10,361 bases of DNA, taken from NCBI GenBank assembly GCA_964511645.1, contig CAZEGV010000078.1:1-10361 (forward strand). Reading direction: 5' to 3'. This stretch comes from CAZEGV01 sp964511645 (GTDB lineage Bacteria > Bacteroidota > Bacteroidia > Cytophagales > JAAEPT01). Below, piece after piece: positions 1-6,586 of the stretch. A program made the translations under genes and the position numbers. How positions within the stretch are numbered: position 1 is the first letter of the stretch; each line of letters starts with the position of its first letter. The notes beneath the pieces are model-generated. The model was not told the origin of the DNA. It ran no database searches and was given only the letters and a program-made list of their open reading frames with translations.

Positions 1-51
1 GCAAAAAACAATTCAATCTAAATTAGACTCATATTATAGTTAAACTGGTAT
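1..51 (-). repeat. Partial MITE-like repeat, copy A (cut by window edge)
   Basis: Read on the minus strand, this segment matches 5290-5340 at 45 of 51 positions by my hand alignment, without gaps. It is therefore the end portion of the roughly 160-bp repeat seen complete at 5290-5449. The terminal motif ATACC/GGTAT lies at 47-51. The rest of the element would lie upstream of the window. No coding capacity is seen, so it is a non-autonomous repeat. Its mobility is inferred from the multiple copies only. Confidence 0.75.
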
Positions 52-54
52 AAG

Positions 55-79
55 ATGACATACCTAGCTAATATGTCAT
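55..79. other. Short perfect inverted repeat
   Basis: ATGACATA (55-62) and TATGTCAT (72-79) form an 8-bp perfect stem around a 9-nt loop, directly beside the end of MITE copy A. There is no T-tract, so it is not a convincing terminator. It could be a protein-binding palindrome or chance in AT-rich DNA. Confidence 0.3.
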
Positions 80-149
80 TAACATTACCAGTTACGAGCA
101 GAGCACACACTCACACAACAAAGCCCCTCACCCCTCTAAGGACAGAATA

Positions 150-176
150 AAAAAATAGTACTACCATCTATTTTTT
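150..176. terminator. AT-only hairpin, possible weak terminator
   Basis: AAAAAATAG (150-158) can pair with CTATTTTTT (168-176), giving a 9-bp stem and a 9-nt loop, with A- and T-runs on the outer sides. The shape recalls a bidirectional terminator, but there is only one G-C pair and the neighbouring upstream gene is outside the window. The functional call is tentative. Confidence 0.25.
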
Positions 177-255
177 AACAAAAAGAAAATGACCAGAGTT
201 AAAACGGGGTAAAGATTTGGTGATTCTCACAGGGTTAATGGTATTTTTTTGTGTG

Positions 256-326
256 AGGGATAGAGCGGTTTGTTTGAAATCCTTTCCAATTTTTTTTATC
301 GGAAAGATTGAGTAGTGATAGCCCGA
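256..326 (-). repeat. Flavobacterial-type palindromic repeat, copy 1 (short centre)
   Basis: On the minus strand this copy starts with TCGGGCTATCACTACTCAAT and ends with AACCGCTCTATCCCT. Both halves recur at 5497-5520 and about 5614-5643 with only a few differences. The centre here is short: CTTTCC and GGAAAG flank an A/T-rich loop of about 13 nt, so the whole unit can fold as a hairpin. Similar GGGCTTTCCGCTAC / GGATTTCCGCT repeats are, to my recollection, scattered through flavobacterial genomes. Their function is unknown to me. Confidence 0.7.
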
Positions 327-416
327 CATTTTTCGCGTTTTTAGCGAGAAATGGCACACCCGACTTATTTTTCAGAAACAGTAGGCTACATAATAGGAAA
401 AAATAGATATATCTCA

Positions 417-424
417 CATCTTTG
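417..424 (+). promoter_or_regulatory. Candidate -7 promoter element of the metH-metF operon
   Basis: CATCTTTG differs at one position from the Bacteroidota -7 consensus TAnnTTTG. It ends 5 nt before the first pairing base of the riboswitch, so transcription would begin just at the aptamer's 5' edge, as expected. No clear TTTG -33 box lies about 20 bp upstream, which lowers confidence. Confidence 0.4.
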
Positions 425-429
425 TGGTG

Positions 430-534
430 TTTATCAAGAAAGACTGAGGGATCGGGCCCTGTAACGTCTTAGCAACCATTTAATTCTACATAAAAGGTGC
501 TACTTCCCGCTCTGAGGTGTCAGAGGAAGATAAA
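430..534 (+). ncRNA. SAM-I-type riboswitch aptamer upstream of metH
   Basis: This leader has the conserved SAM-I aptamer blocks in the correct order. P1 is formed by TTTATC (430-435) and GATAAA (529-534). The kink-turn/P2 segment is ACTGAGGGATCGGGCCCTG (443-461), with AGAC (441-444) pairing GTCT (466-469). AGCAACC follows at 471-477, then the AGGTGCTACTTCC block at 495-507. P4 is CTCTGA/TCAGAG (510-515/520-525) closed by GGTG. SAM-I riboswitches bind S-adenosylmethionine and usually repress methionine biosynthesis and transport genes. The position directly upstream of metH and metF agrees. Whether control is transcriptional or translational is not shown; see the structure downstream at 533-577. 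Confidence 0.9.
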
Positions 535-577
535 AGAGTGATTAAATCATACCTCTTTAGACGAAAGTCCATTTTTT
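533..577 (+). promoter_or_regulatory. Possible riboswitch expression platform
   Basis: AAAGAG (533-538) can pair with CTCTTT (553-558), with an inner TGAT/ATCA stem (539-542/546-549). This hairpin shares two bases with the 3' strand of aptamer P1. After it come a small alternative stem (CTTT/AAAG, or GAC-GAAA-GTC, 555-569) and a run of six T (572-577). Together these resemble a weak antiterminator/terminator switch. The terminator stem is very short, so the mechanism is only suggested. Confidence 0.35.
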
Positions 578-613
578 GATAAACAAGATTATTAAATCTA
601 TTAATGACTTGGG

Positions 614-1606
614 ATGAGCTCGAAGGTAAGAGAAATATTAAAAGACAGGATTTTAGTGCTAGACGGTGCGATGGGGACTATGATTCAGCGTTATAAACTT
701 AGCGAGGAAGATTTTAGAAATAAGGCTTTAGAAAATCATGAAATTCCACTTAAAGGAAATAACGATTTACTGTCAATTACTCGACCAGATATTATAAAAG
801 CAATTCATAAAGAATATTATGAGGCGGGAGCTGATTTTGCTGAGACAAACACTTTTAGTGGAACTACGATTGCACAGGCGGATTATAAGCTAGAGCATAT
901 TATAGATGAGCTTAATTACCAATCTGCCAAAATAGCAAGAGAGGTAGCTGATGAGATGACAGCTAAAGAACCTCATAAACCTCGGTTTGTAATTGGTGCT
1001 ATGGGACCTACTAATAGGACGGCGTCTATGTCTCCAGATGTAAACGACCCAGGATATCGTGCGGTTACTTTTGATGACTTGCACACTGCTTATAAACAAC
1101 AGGCTAAAAAGCTGATAGAAGGTGGTGTGGATATATTGATGGTAGAGACTGTTTTTGATACGCTTAATGCGAAAGCTGCAATTATGGCTTGCGACGATGT
1201 TATTAGAGAAAAAAAAGCAGATGTTACGATTATGGTTTCGGGGACAATCACCGATATGAGTGGACGTACACTTTCGGGGCAAACCTCAGAAGCATTTTTG
1301 ATTTCTATTTCGCACGCTCCTTTATTGAGTGTGGGGCTTAATTGTGCTTTGGGAGCAAAGGAGTTAAAACCATATTTAGAAATTCTATCTAATAAAGCAA
1401 CTTTTGGTGTGAGTGCTCATCCAAATGCAGGACTTCCGAATGAATTTGGCGAATATGACCAAAGCCCAGAAGAGATGGCAGAGCAAGTACAAGTGTTTTT
1501 AGATAATAATTACCTTAATATTTTGGGAGGATGTTGCGGAACAACCCCTCCGCATATTAAGGCACTAGCAGATATTGCCTCACAATCTAAACCTAGACAA
1601 TTTTAA
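614..1606 (+). CDS. metH: Methionine synthase, homocysteine S-methyltransferase subunit/module
   Basis: This 330-residue protein is the Zn-dependent homocysteine-binding module of cobalamin-dependent methionine synthase, which transfers the methyl group from methylcobalamin to homocysteine in the cytoplasm. It begins with the family's LDGAMGTMIQ motif (residues 16-25). It has the three expected zinc cysteines: Cys244 in GLNC, and Cys307-Cys308 in GGCCGTTPPH. It ends just after the barrel, where E. coli MetH continues into the folate domain. With the next gene it totals 1,232 residues, close to the 1,227 of E. coli MetH, so the enzyme is split at a domain border rather than truncated. ATG 614 gives the correct family N terminus. 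An upstream ATG at 604 is out of frame. The gene follows a SAM-I riboswitch, and only 2 nt separate its stop from the next start. Confidence 0.95.
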   Translation: MSSKVREILKDRILVLDGAMGTMIQRYKLSEEDFRNKALENHEIPLKGNNDLLSITRPDIIKAIHKEYYEAGADFAETNTFSGTTIAQADYKLEHIIDELNYQSAKIAREVADEMTAKEPHKPRFVIGAMGPTNRTASMSPDVNDPGYRAVTFDDLHTAYKQQAKKLIEGGVDILMVETVFDTLNAKAAIMACDDVIREKKADVTIMVSGTITDMSGRTLSGQTSEAFLISISHAPLLSVGLNCALGAKELKPYLEILSNKATFGVSAHPNAGLPNEFGEYDQSPEEMAEQVQVFLDNNYLNILGGCCGTTPPHIKALADIASQSKPRQF

Positions 1607-1608
1607 TC

Positions 1609-4317
1609 ATGAGCATACATCCAGATTATAAAGGGGCTTATAAATACAAATGGGATAATCTTCCTTATTTGAGGTTAAGTGGTTTAGAACCATTAATAGT
1701 GACCCCAGAAATGAATTTTGTAAACATTGGTGAGCGTACTAATGTAACTGGTTCTAGAAAGTTTTTGAGACTCATAAGAGAAGAGAAGTATGATGAGGCG
1801 TTAGCTGTAGCGAGAGACCAAGTAGAAGGTGGTGCTCAGGTGATTGACATCAACATGGATGAAGGGATGCTTGATGGTGTAGAGTGTATGAAACGCTTCT
1901 TGAACCTCATAGCAGCCGAACCTGATATTGCCAAAGTACCGATAATGATTGATAGCTCTAAGTGGGAGATTATTGTAGAAGGGCTTAAGTGTGTGCAAGG
2001 GAAATGTATTGTTAACTCTATAAGCCTTAAAATTGGTGAATCAGAGTTTAAGGAACAAGCCTTACTAATTAAGCGTTTTGGTGCAGCAGTTATTGTGATG
2101 GCATTTGATGAAGATGGTCAGGCAGACACTTATGACAGAAGAGTAGAGATTTGTCAGCAATCGTATGATGTGCTAACAGGGGGTGATGTTCAGTTTCCAC
2201 CAGAAGATATTATTTTTGATTTGAATATTTTTCCTGTTGCTACGGGAATGGAAGAACATCGTAAAAATGCAATAGACTTTTTTCAGGCCACTAGATGGGT
2301 GAGAGAAAACCTACCTGGAGCCCATGTAAGCGGTGGTGTGAGTAATGTTTCTTTTTCTTTTAGAGGAAATACAGCATTGAGAGAAGCAATGCATTCAGCA
2401 TTTTTGTACCATGCCATTAGAGAGGGAATGGATATGGGGATTGTAAATCCTGCTCTGTTAGAAGTATATGATGATATTCCTAAAGATTTATTAGAGCATA
2501 TAGAAGACGTTCTATTAGACAGGAGGGATGATGCCACGGAACGTTTACTAGACTTTGCAGAAAACGTAAAAGGTTCAGGTAAGGAGCAAAAGAAAGACTT
2601 AGAGTGGAGGAAAGGTTCTGTGGAACAACGTTTAGGGCATGCTCTGGTAAAAGGCGTAGTAGATTTTGTAGAGGAAGATACTGAAGAAGCTAGACTTAAA
2701 TACGATGAACCTTTACACGTAATAGAAGGTCCGCTTATGGATGGGATGAACATCGTAGGAGATTTATTTGGGGAAGGAAAAATGTTTTTACCTCAAGTAG
2801 TAAAGAGTGCTCGTGTAATGAAAAAAGCAGTAGCTTACTTGTTACCGTTTTTGGAAGAAGGAAAAGGTGGGCGTTCTTCGGCAGGTAAAATATTACTGGC
2901 AACTGTAAAAGGTGATGTACATGATATTGGTAAAAATATTGTGGGTGTTGTGTTAGCATGTAATAATTTTGAAATTATAGATATTGGTGTAATGGTGCCA
3001 AAAGAAGAAATCATTAGAAGAGCCAAAGAAGAAGATGTAGACATTATTGGTTTAAGTGGGTTAATTACACCATCTCTTGACGAAATGGTAGATATGGGGA
3101 AAGAGATGCAACGAGAGGGAATGAAAATCCCTTTACTAATAGGTGGAGCTACTACCTCTAAAATACATACCGCTGTAAAGATTGATCCTGTATATGATGC
3201 AGCAGTTGTTCATGTTTTGGATGCCTCCAAGAGTGTGCCTGTAGCTAGTAAATTGATCTCGGATAAAACAAGAGAATCGTTTACCCAAGAGATGAAACAA
3301 GAGTATGCCACTATGCGTGAGAATTATGCAGGGCGTAAGCGTACAAAAAGTTATATCACTTACCCTCAAGCGGTAGAGAATAAAATCAAAATAGATTGGA
3401 AAACTTATCAACCTACTAAGCCAAAAAAACTAGGTGTAACAGAGTTGATTAACTATCCTTTGGAAGAAATAAGAAAGTACATAGACTGGACTCCATTTTT
3501 CTCAACGTGGATGCTAAAAGGGAAATATCCTAAGATTTTAGACAACCCGATCATAGGCAATGAAGCCCGTAAATTGTACGATGATGCTAACAATATGATT
3601 GATGCTGTTATTGCCAAGCAATCATTAAAAGCTAATGGAGTGTTTGGTTTGTTTCCTGCTAATACCGATACTGGAGATACTATTGCGTTAGACGGGACAG
3701 GCATATCGCTAGAATGTTTGCGTCAGCAGGGAGAGAAAGGAAAAGGAATTGCAAATAAATCTTTGGCAGACTATATAGCACCGAGTTCATCAGGTATTCA
3801 AGATTATATAGGAGCATTTTCTGTGACAACAGGATTAGGAATTGAGCCAATCATCAAAGAGTATGAAGCCGATCACGATGATTATAATTCTATTATGATT
3901 AAGTCGGTAGCGGATAGATTAGCGGAAGCGTTTGCAGAATTATTACACCAAAAAGTACGAACCGAATATTGGGGATATTCATTAGATGAAAATCTAAATA
4001 ATGAAAGCCTTATCAGAGAAGAATACCAAGGCATTCGCCCAGCACCAGGTTATCCAGCCTGTCCAGAGCATACCGAGAAAGTAAAGATTTGGGACTTGCT
4101 AGACGTAGAGAAAAGAACAGGTATTTCTTTAACAGATAGTATGGCAATGTATCCAGCATCATCCGTTAGTGGGTTTTACCTCGCTCACCCAGAAGCTGGT
4201 TATTTTGGTTTAGGAAAGATAGGGAAGGATCAGGCGGAAGATTATGCTAAAAGAAAAAATATGACGATAGAGCAAGCCGAAAAATGGTTAGCACCTACAT
4301 TAAATTATGACATTTAA
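1609..4317 (+). CDS. metH: Methionine synthase, folate/cobalamin/reactivation modules
   Basis: This 902-residue protein supplies the remaining MetH modules. The methyl-THF (pterin)-binding barrel covers about 31-290, with VNIGERTNVTGSR at 38-50 and IDINMDEGMLDG at 79-90. The helical cap covers about 335-425. The B12-binding Rossmann domain covers about 425-560, with GDVHDIGKN; Asp436, His438 and Gly441 form the DxHxxG signature, and His438 should be the lower axial cobalt ligand. Ser489 corresponds to the domain's conserved serine. The C-terminal AdoMet-dependent reactivation domain (about 575-900) has RPAPGYPACPEH at 810-821 and YPASSVSGFYLAHPEAGYFG at 848-867. No homocysteine module is present; the preceding gene provides it. 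Translational coupling is likely from the 2-nt upstream and 6-nt downstream gaps. All key residues I looked for are intact. Confidence 0.95.
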   Translation: MSIHPDYKGAYKYKWDNLPYLRLSGLEPLIVTPEMNFVNIGERTNVTGSRKFLRLIREEKYDEALAVARDQVEGGAQVIDINMDEGMLDGVECMKRFLNLIAAEPDIAKVPIMIDSSKWEIIVEGLKCVQGKCIVNSISLKIGESEFKEQALLIKRFGAAVIVMAFDEDGQADTYDRRVEICQQSYDVLTGGDVQFPPEDIIFDLNIFPVATGMEEHRKNAIDFFQATRWVRENLPGAHVSGGVSNVSFSFRGNTALREAMHSAFLYHAIREGMDMGIVNPALLEVYDDIPKDLLEHIEDVLLDRRDDATERLLDFAENVKGSGKEQKKDLEWRKGSVEQRLGHALVKGVVDFVEEDTEEARLKYDEPLHVIEGPLMDGMNIVGDLFGEGKMFLPQVVKSARVMKKAVAYLLPFLEEGKGGRSSAGKILLATVKGDVHDIGKNIVGVVLACNNFEIIDIGVMVPKEEIIRRAKEEDVDIIGLSGLITPSLDEMVDMGKEMQREGMKIPLLIGGATTSKIHTAVKIDPVYDAAVVHVLDASKSVPVASKLISDKTRESFTQEMKQEYATMRENYAGRKRTKSYITYPQAVENKIKIDWKTYQPTKPKKLGVTELINYPLEEIRKYIDWTPFFSTWMLKGKYPKILDNPIIGNEARKLYDDANNMIDAVIAKQSLKANGVFGLFPANTDTGDTIALDGTGISLECLRQQGEKGKGIANKSLADYIAPSSSGIQDYIGAFSVTTGLGIEPIIKEYEADHDDYNSIMIKSVADRLAEAFAELLHQKVRTEYWGYSLDENLNNESLIREEYQGIRPAPGYPACPEHTEKVKIWDLLDVEKRTGISLTDSMAMYPASSVSGFYLAHPEAGYFGLGKIGKDQAEDYAKRKNMTIEQAEKWLAPTLNYDI

Positions 4318-4323
4318 GAAATT

Positions 4324-5280
4324 ATGAAAGTAATAGATATAATTAATAACAATAAGGAGGAAACACTTTTTTCATTTGAGGTTTTACCACCTAAAAAAGG
4401 GGAGGATATCAAGCATTTATACAATTGCATAAGTCCTTTGATGGATTTTGACCCAGCATTTATTGATGTAACTTACCATAGAGAAGAATACGTTGAGAAG
4501 ACAATGCCTAACGGCGATATTAAACTAGTAACAACACGAAAAAGACCAGGGACAGTAGGTATTTGTGCAGCTATTATTCATAAATATAAAGTTGATGTTG
4601 TTCCTCATTTGATTTGTGGTGGATTTTCTCGTGACGAAACAGAAAATGCCTTAATAGACTTGAATTTTTTGGGAATAGACAATGTTTTGGCATTGCAGGG
4701 AGATAAATTGAAGACAGAGGATAATTTTATAGAAGCAGAAGAGGGAAATAAATACGCTTCGGATTTGGTAGAGCAAATCATGAACCTTAACAAAGGTATT
4801 TACTTGGATGAAGTCTTGGAGAATACTGCTAAAACAGATTTTTCAGTTAGTGTAGCAGGATATCCCGAAAAACATTATGCAGCCCGTTCTATGGAAGACG
4901 ACTTAAAGTATTTAAAACAAAAAGTAGATTTGGGTGCTGACTATGTGGTGACTCAAATGTTTTTTGATAACCAAAAATACTTTGATTTTGTTGATAGATG
5001 TCGTGAAATGGGGATTAATGTGCCGATTATCCCAGGCCTAAAGCCATTATCAACCAAAAGGCAAGTCGAGATTCTCCCAGACGTATTTTTCATAGGCATG
5101 CCAGAAGACTTAAGAAATGCCGTAAAAGCATGTAAAAATAATGATGCAGTAAAGGAAATAGGGATAGAGTGGGCGATTCAGCAATCTAAGGAATTAAAAA
5201 AAAGAGGAGTGCCAGTCTTGCATTATTACACAATGAGTAAAGCAATTGCCACTCAAGAAATAGCTAAGGCGGTATTTTAA
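4324..5280 (+). CDS. metF: 5,10-methylenetetrahydrofolate reductase
   Basis: MetF reduces 5,10-methylene-THF to 5-methyl-THF with an FAD-containing TIM barrel, in the cytoplasm. Its product is the methyl donor for the methionine synthase encoded just upstream. The 318 residues fit the bacterial catalytic-domain-only form. Visible family motifs are FSFEVLPPK (16-24), whose Glu19 should be the catalytic acid; VPHLICGGFSRDE (93-105); VLALQGD (121-127), whose Asp127 sits in the FAD/folate region; AGYPEKH; and DYVVTQMFFD. The start lies 6 nt after the metH stop, with no independent promoter visible, so it is probably cotranscribed from the riboswitch leader. A MITE-like repeat begins 10 nt after its stop, where a terminator would be expected. 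No better terminator is visible. Confidence 0.95.
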   Translation: MKVIDIINNNKEETLFSFEVLPPKKGEDIKHLYNCISPLMDFDPAFIDVTYHREEYVEKTMPNGDIKLVTTRKRPGTVGICAAIIHKYKVDVVPHLICGGFSRDETENALIDLNFLGIDNVLALQGDKLKTEDNFIEAEEGNKYASDLVEQIMNLNKGIYLDEVLENTAKTDFSVSVAGYPEKHYAARSMEDDLKYLKQKVDLGADYVVTQMFFDNQKYFDFVDRCREMGINVPIIPGLKPLSTKRQVEILPDVFFIGMPEDLRNAVKACKNNDAVKEIGIEWAIQQSKELKKRGVPVLHYYTMSKAIATQEIAKAVF

Positions 5281-5289
5281 AAATAGCTT

Positions 5290-5449
5290 ATACCATATTG
5301 ACTATAATATGCGTCTAGATTAGATTGAATTGTTTTTTGCATTATTAAGGCAAAATAATTTAGCATAACTAGTTACGGTAGATTATTTTAACGAAGAGAA
5401 TGTGAAAAACAAACAAGATAATTGACGTAGATTATAGTCAATATGGTAT
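5290..5449 (+). repeat. MITE-like repeat, copy B (complete)
   Basis: This 160-bp AT-rich non-coding element is bounded by 19-bp perfect inverted ends: ATACCATATTGACTATAAT (5290-5308) and its complement (5431-5449). Its left 51 bp match window positions 1-51 in inverse orientation. Its core (about 5343-5408) matches the minus strand of copy C (about 6361-6424) at roughly 80% by hand alignment. There is no open reading frame. Repeat copies with inverted ends fit a non-autonomous transposon. No clear target-site duplication is seen, and no parent transposase is in the window. It lies where the metF transcript would end and may terminate or stabilise it. Confidence 0.75.
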
Positions 5450-5476
5450 TAAACACATTATAATGACTAATAAATA

Positions 5477-5646
5477 GGAGGGCAATCCCCTACGGGTCGG
5501 GCTTTCGCTACTCAATCTTTTTTATGTGTTTTTGACGGTCAGAGGGAATCAAACGGTGACTACTAGCTTCCACCATTATCAATAATAGAGCGAATAGTGT
5601 CAAAACACATAAAAAAGGATTTCAAACAAACCGCTCTATCCCTATT
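5477..5646 (+). repeat. Palindromic repeat, copy 2, with expanded hairpin centre
   Basis: The conserved left half (TCGGGCTTTCGCTACTCAAT, from 5497) and right half (GGATTTCAAACAAACCGCTC, from 5617) match copy 1 at 256-326, which is in the opposite orientation. Between them lie long complementary arms, 5518-5536 and 5599-5616 (TTTTTTATGTG.../...CACATAAAAAA), with one bulged T. They enclose a loop of about 62 nt (5537-5598) that copy 1 lacks. A small stem at about 5477-5492 (TAGGaGG/CCCCTA) precedes the left half and probably belongs to the repeat. There is no coding potential. Copy 1 and copy 2 share outer sequence but not the centre. Confidence 0.65.
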
Positions 5647-5663
5647 GCGTACAAGATTTGCTT

Positions 5664-5679
5664 GTTTTGCAACGGTCTT
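5664..5679 (+). other. Solo insertion-sequence end-like sequence
   Basis: GTTTTGCAACGGTCTT is identical to 10283-10298, where it follows an IS5-like transposase fragment. Here it stands alone, immediately after the palindromic repeat, with no transposase remnant. It may be a leftover terminal repeat of a deleted element. The match is only 16 bp long, but its GC-containing sequence makes chance less likely in this AT-rich DNA. Confidence 0.4.
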
Positions 5680-5765
5680 GTTCTTTTGTAAGATTTATTT
5701 TTTCATGTTGTTGATCAATACATTTTTTCTTGGTTTTTCCCCAGTAAAACAAGAGAGGTAGGTTA

Positions 5766-5797
5766 TTTGCTTTTTTTGTTTGAATTAAGTATATTTG
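5766..5797 (+). promoter_or_regulatory. Bacteroidota-type promoter for the small Cys-motif gene
   Basis: TTTG (5766-5769) and TATATTTG (5790-5797) match the -33 and -7 boxes of the Bacteroidota primary sigma factor (TTTG and TAnnTTTG), with a 20-bp spacer that falls in the usual range. The predicted start site, about 5803-5805, leaves a leader of only about 17 nt before the GTG at 5821. Confidence 0.65.
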
Positions 5798-5820
5798 CTC
5801 AATAAACAGTATGTAAAGGG

Positions 5821-6198
5821 GTGAAAAAAATAGCTTTCATATTATTAGTCATTTATCAGATTTTTATTTTTAGAACGTTTACAATTATATTTATATTTTA
5901 TCAAAATCAAGAATATATTGCAACTGAATTATGTGAGCAAAGGGAAGTTCTCAATAATACTTGTCAAGGGAATTGTCATCTTCAAAAGCAAATCAACAAA
6001 TTGGTCAACGAAGAAAATTCTCAACAAAACACCAATAATATAAAGCAAACAATAGAAGAGAATTCACATAGTTTAACCAGTATTTGGAAATTTACTACTA
6101 GACCTATTTGTTTGGATTTAGTTAGTAATACAGTTTATTTTTTTAGTGTGAAATCGGTAAAGTTAGATCCAAAAATACCTCCTCCAAAGATGTCTTAA
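5821..6198 (+). CDS. Small N-terminally hydrophobic protein with a Cys-x-Gly-x-Cys motif
   Basis: This 125-residue protein has a strongly hydrophobic N terminus (about 4-27, a membrane anchor or uncleaved signal). A short segment with Cys38, Cys48 and Cys52 follows (ELCEQ...NTCQGNCHLQKQ), then a polar Asn/Gln/Glu-rich linker (about 60-82), then a C-terminal PPPKMS. The pattern YIxxxLC...C-x-G-x-C-x-L-x-KQ resembles small uncharacterised Bacteroidota envelope proteins that I recall near TonB-dependent receptors. No function is established to my knowledge. The cysteines and His53 could bind a metal. GTG is the start: a stop lies in frame at 5803-5805, and no internal Met occurs before residue 124. 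A good promoter sits just upstream. The receptor gene follows after 388 bp in the same direction, with a MITE-like repeat between them. Confidence 0.7.
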   Translation: MKKIAFILLVIYQIFIFRTFTIIFIFYQNQEYIATELCEQREVLNNTCQGNCHLQKQINKLVNEENSQQNTNNIKQTIEENSHSLTSIWKFTTRPICLDLVSNTVYFFSVKSVKLDPKIPPPKMS

Positions 6199-6586
6199 TT
6201 ATAGAATGTAGAATGATTTTTTGTCATAGTTAAAACTGTGTTTCAAACTATTATTTTATGTTTATTTATTAATAATGAGCAACACATCATTGATTCAATA
6301 GGATTTGTTATGTTCATTCTATACCATATTTAATAATGATATGTCGCATTAGAATTATTTCTTTTTCACATTCTCTTTGTTATAATAACTTACTGGGAAT
6401 AGTTATGTTAAATTATTATGCTTCGATAGAGGGAAAATAATACATCTAACTATATAGTATTTCATTATTAAAACGGTATTAAATTTAAGTATTTATTGCT
6501 ATCAAAAAGATGTCTGTTTTCTCTGTAAAACATATTTTTTTAGTAGCTAATAACACTCTATTATTCATTATAATTAAGAAATAAAA
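6199..6586. other. Spacer between small protein and receptor genes
   Basis: This is AT-rich non-coding DNA. It contains MITE-like copy C (6321-6479), which fills about 40% of the gap. I see no clear TAnnTTTG promoter or ribosome binding site before the receptor start at 6587, and no other gene. Confidence 0.6.
6321..6479 (-). repeat. MITE-like repeat, copy C (complete, diverged)
   Basis: This 159-bp element is bounded by ATACCATATTTAATAATGA (6321-6339) and a near-complement ending CGGTAT at 6479, with one indel. Its core, from TTTTTCACATTCTCT (6362-6376) through GTTAAATTATTATGC, aligns to the minus strand of copy B. The end arms differ from copy B beyond the terminal ATACCATATT, yet they remain complementary to each other. 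That suggests compensatory change or exchange between the arms. No open reading frame is present. Confidence 0.7.

Larger units (their letters stand above)
80..416. other. Non-coding spacer upstream of the methionine operon
   Basis: No convincing gene is visible here. The short minus-strand open frames (168-359, 235-417) run through a palindromic repeat and have no protein-like character. The spacer contains the inverted repeat at 150-176 and the palindromic repeat at 256-326. Just after that repeat, an imperfect 8-bp inverted repeat (TTTTTCGC/GCGAGAAA) surrounds about position 340. Nothing else is recognised. Confidence 0.6.

Noticed and set aside
168..417. Two overlapping minus-strand open frames upstream of the riboswitch
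   Set aside because: They run through the palindromic repeat, lack a promoter or ribosome binding site, and do not resemble proteins.
604..696. Short plus-strand frame from ATG 604 (30 codons), a possible leader peptide
   Set aside because: It mostly overlaps the first metH gene out of frame, and nothing in its product suggests a regulatory peptide. The riboswitch already explains the control.
890..1282. Minus-strand open frame of 130 codons opposite the homocysteine module
   Set aside because: It overlaps a clearly conserved gene and gives a product with no family features.
2283..2753. Minus-strand open frame of 156 codons inside metH
   Set aside because: It lies wholly opposite the conserved folate/cap region of methionine synthase. 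The product is Ser-rich low-complexity with no recognisable motif, as expected for an antisense shadow.
5477..5646. Hairpin repeat as an integron attC site or a CRISPR fragment
   Set aside because: There is no integrase, no cassette arrangement and no regularly spaced direct repeat. The sequence is a single palindrome with a second diverged copy elsewhere.
1..5646. The methionine operon as a composite transposon or island bounded by inverted repeats
   Set aside because: Both repeat families flank the operon in inverse orientation, but their order is not mirror-symmetric (A, P1 on the left; B, P2 on the right). Copies also occur elsewhere in the window, so independent insertions are the simpler explanation.
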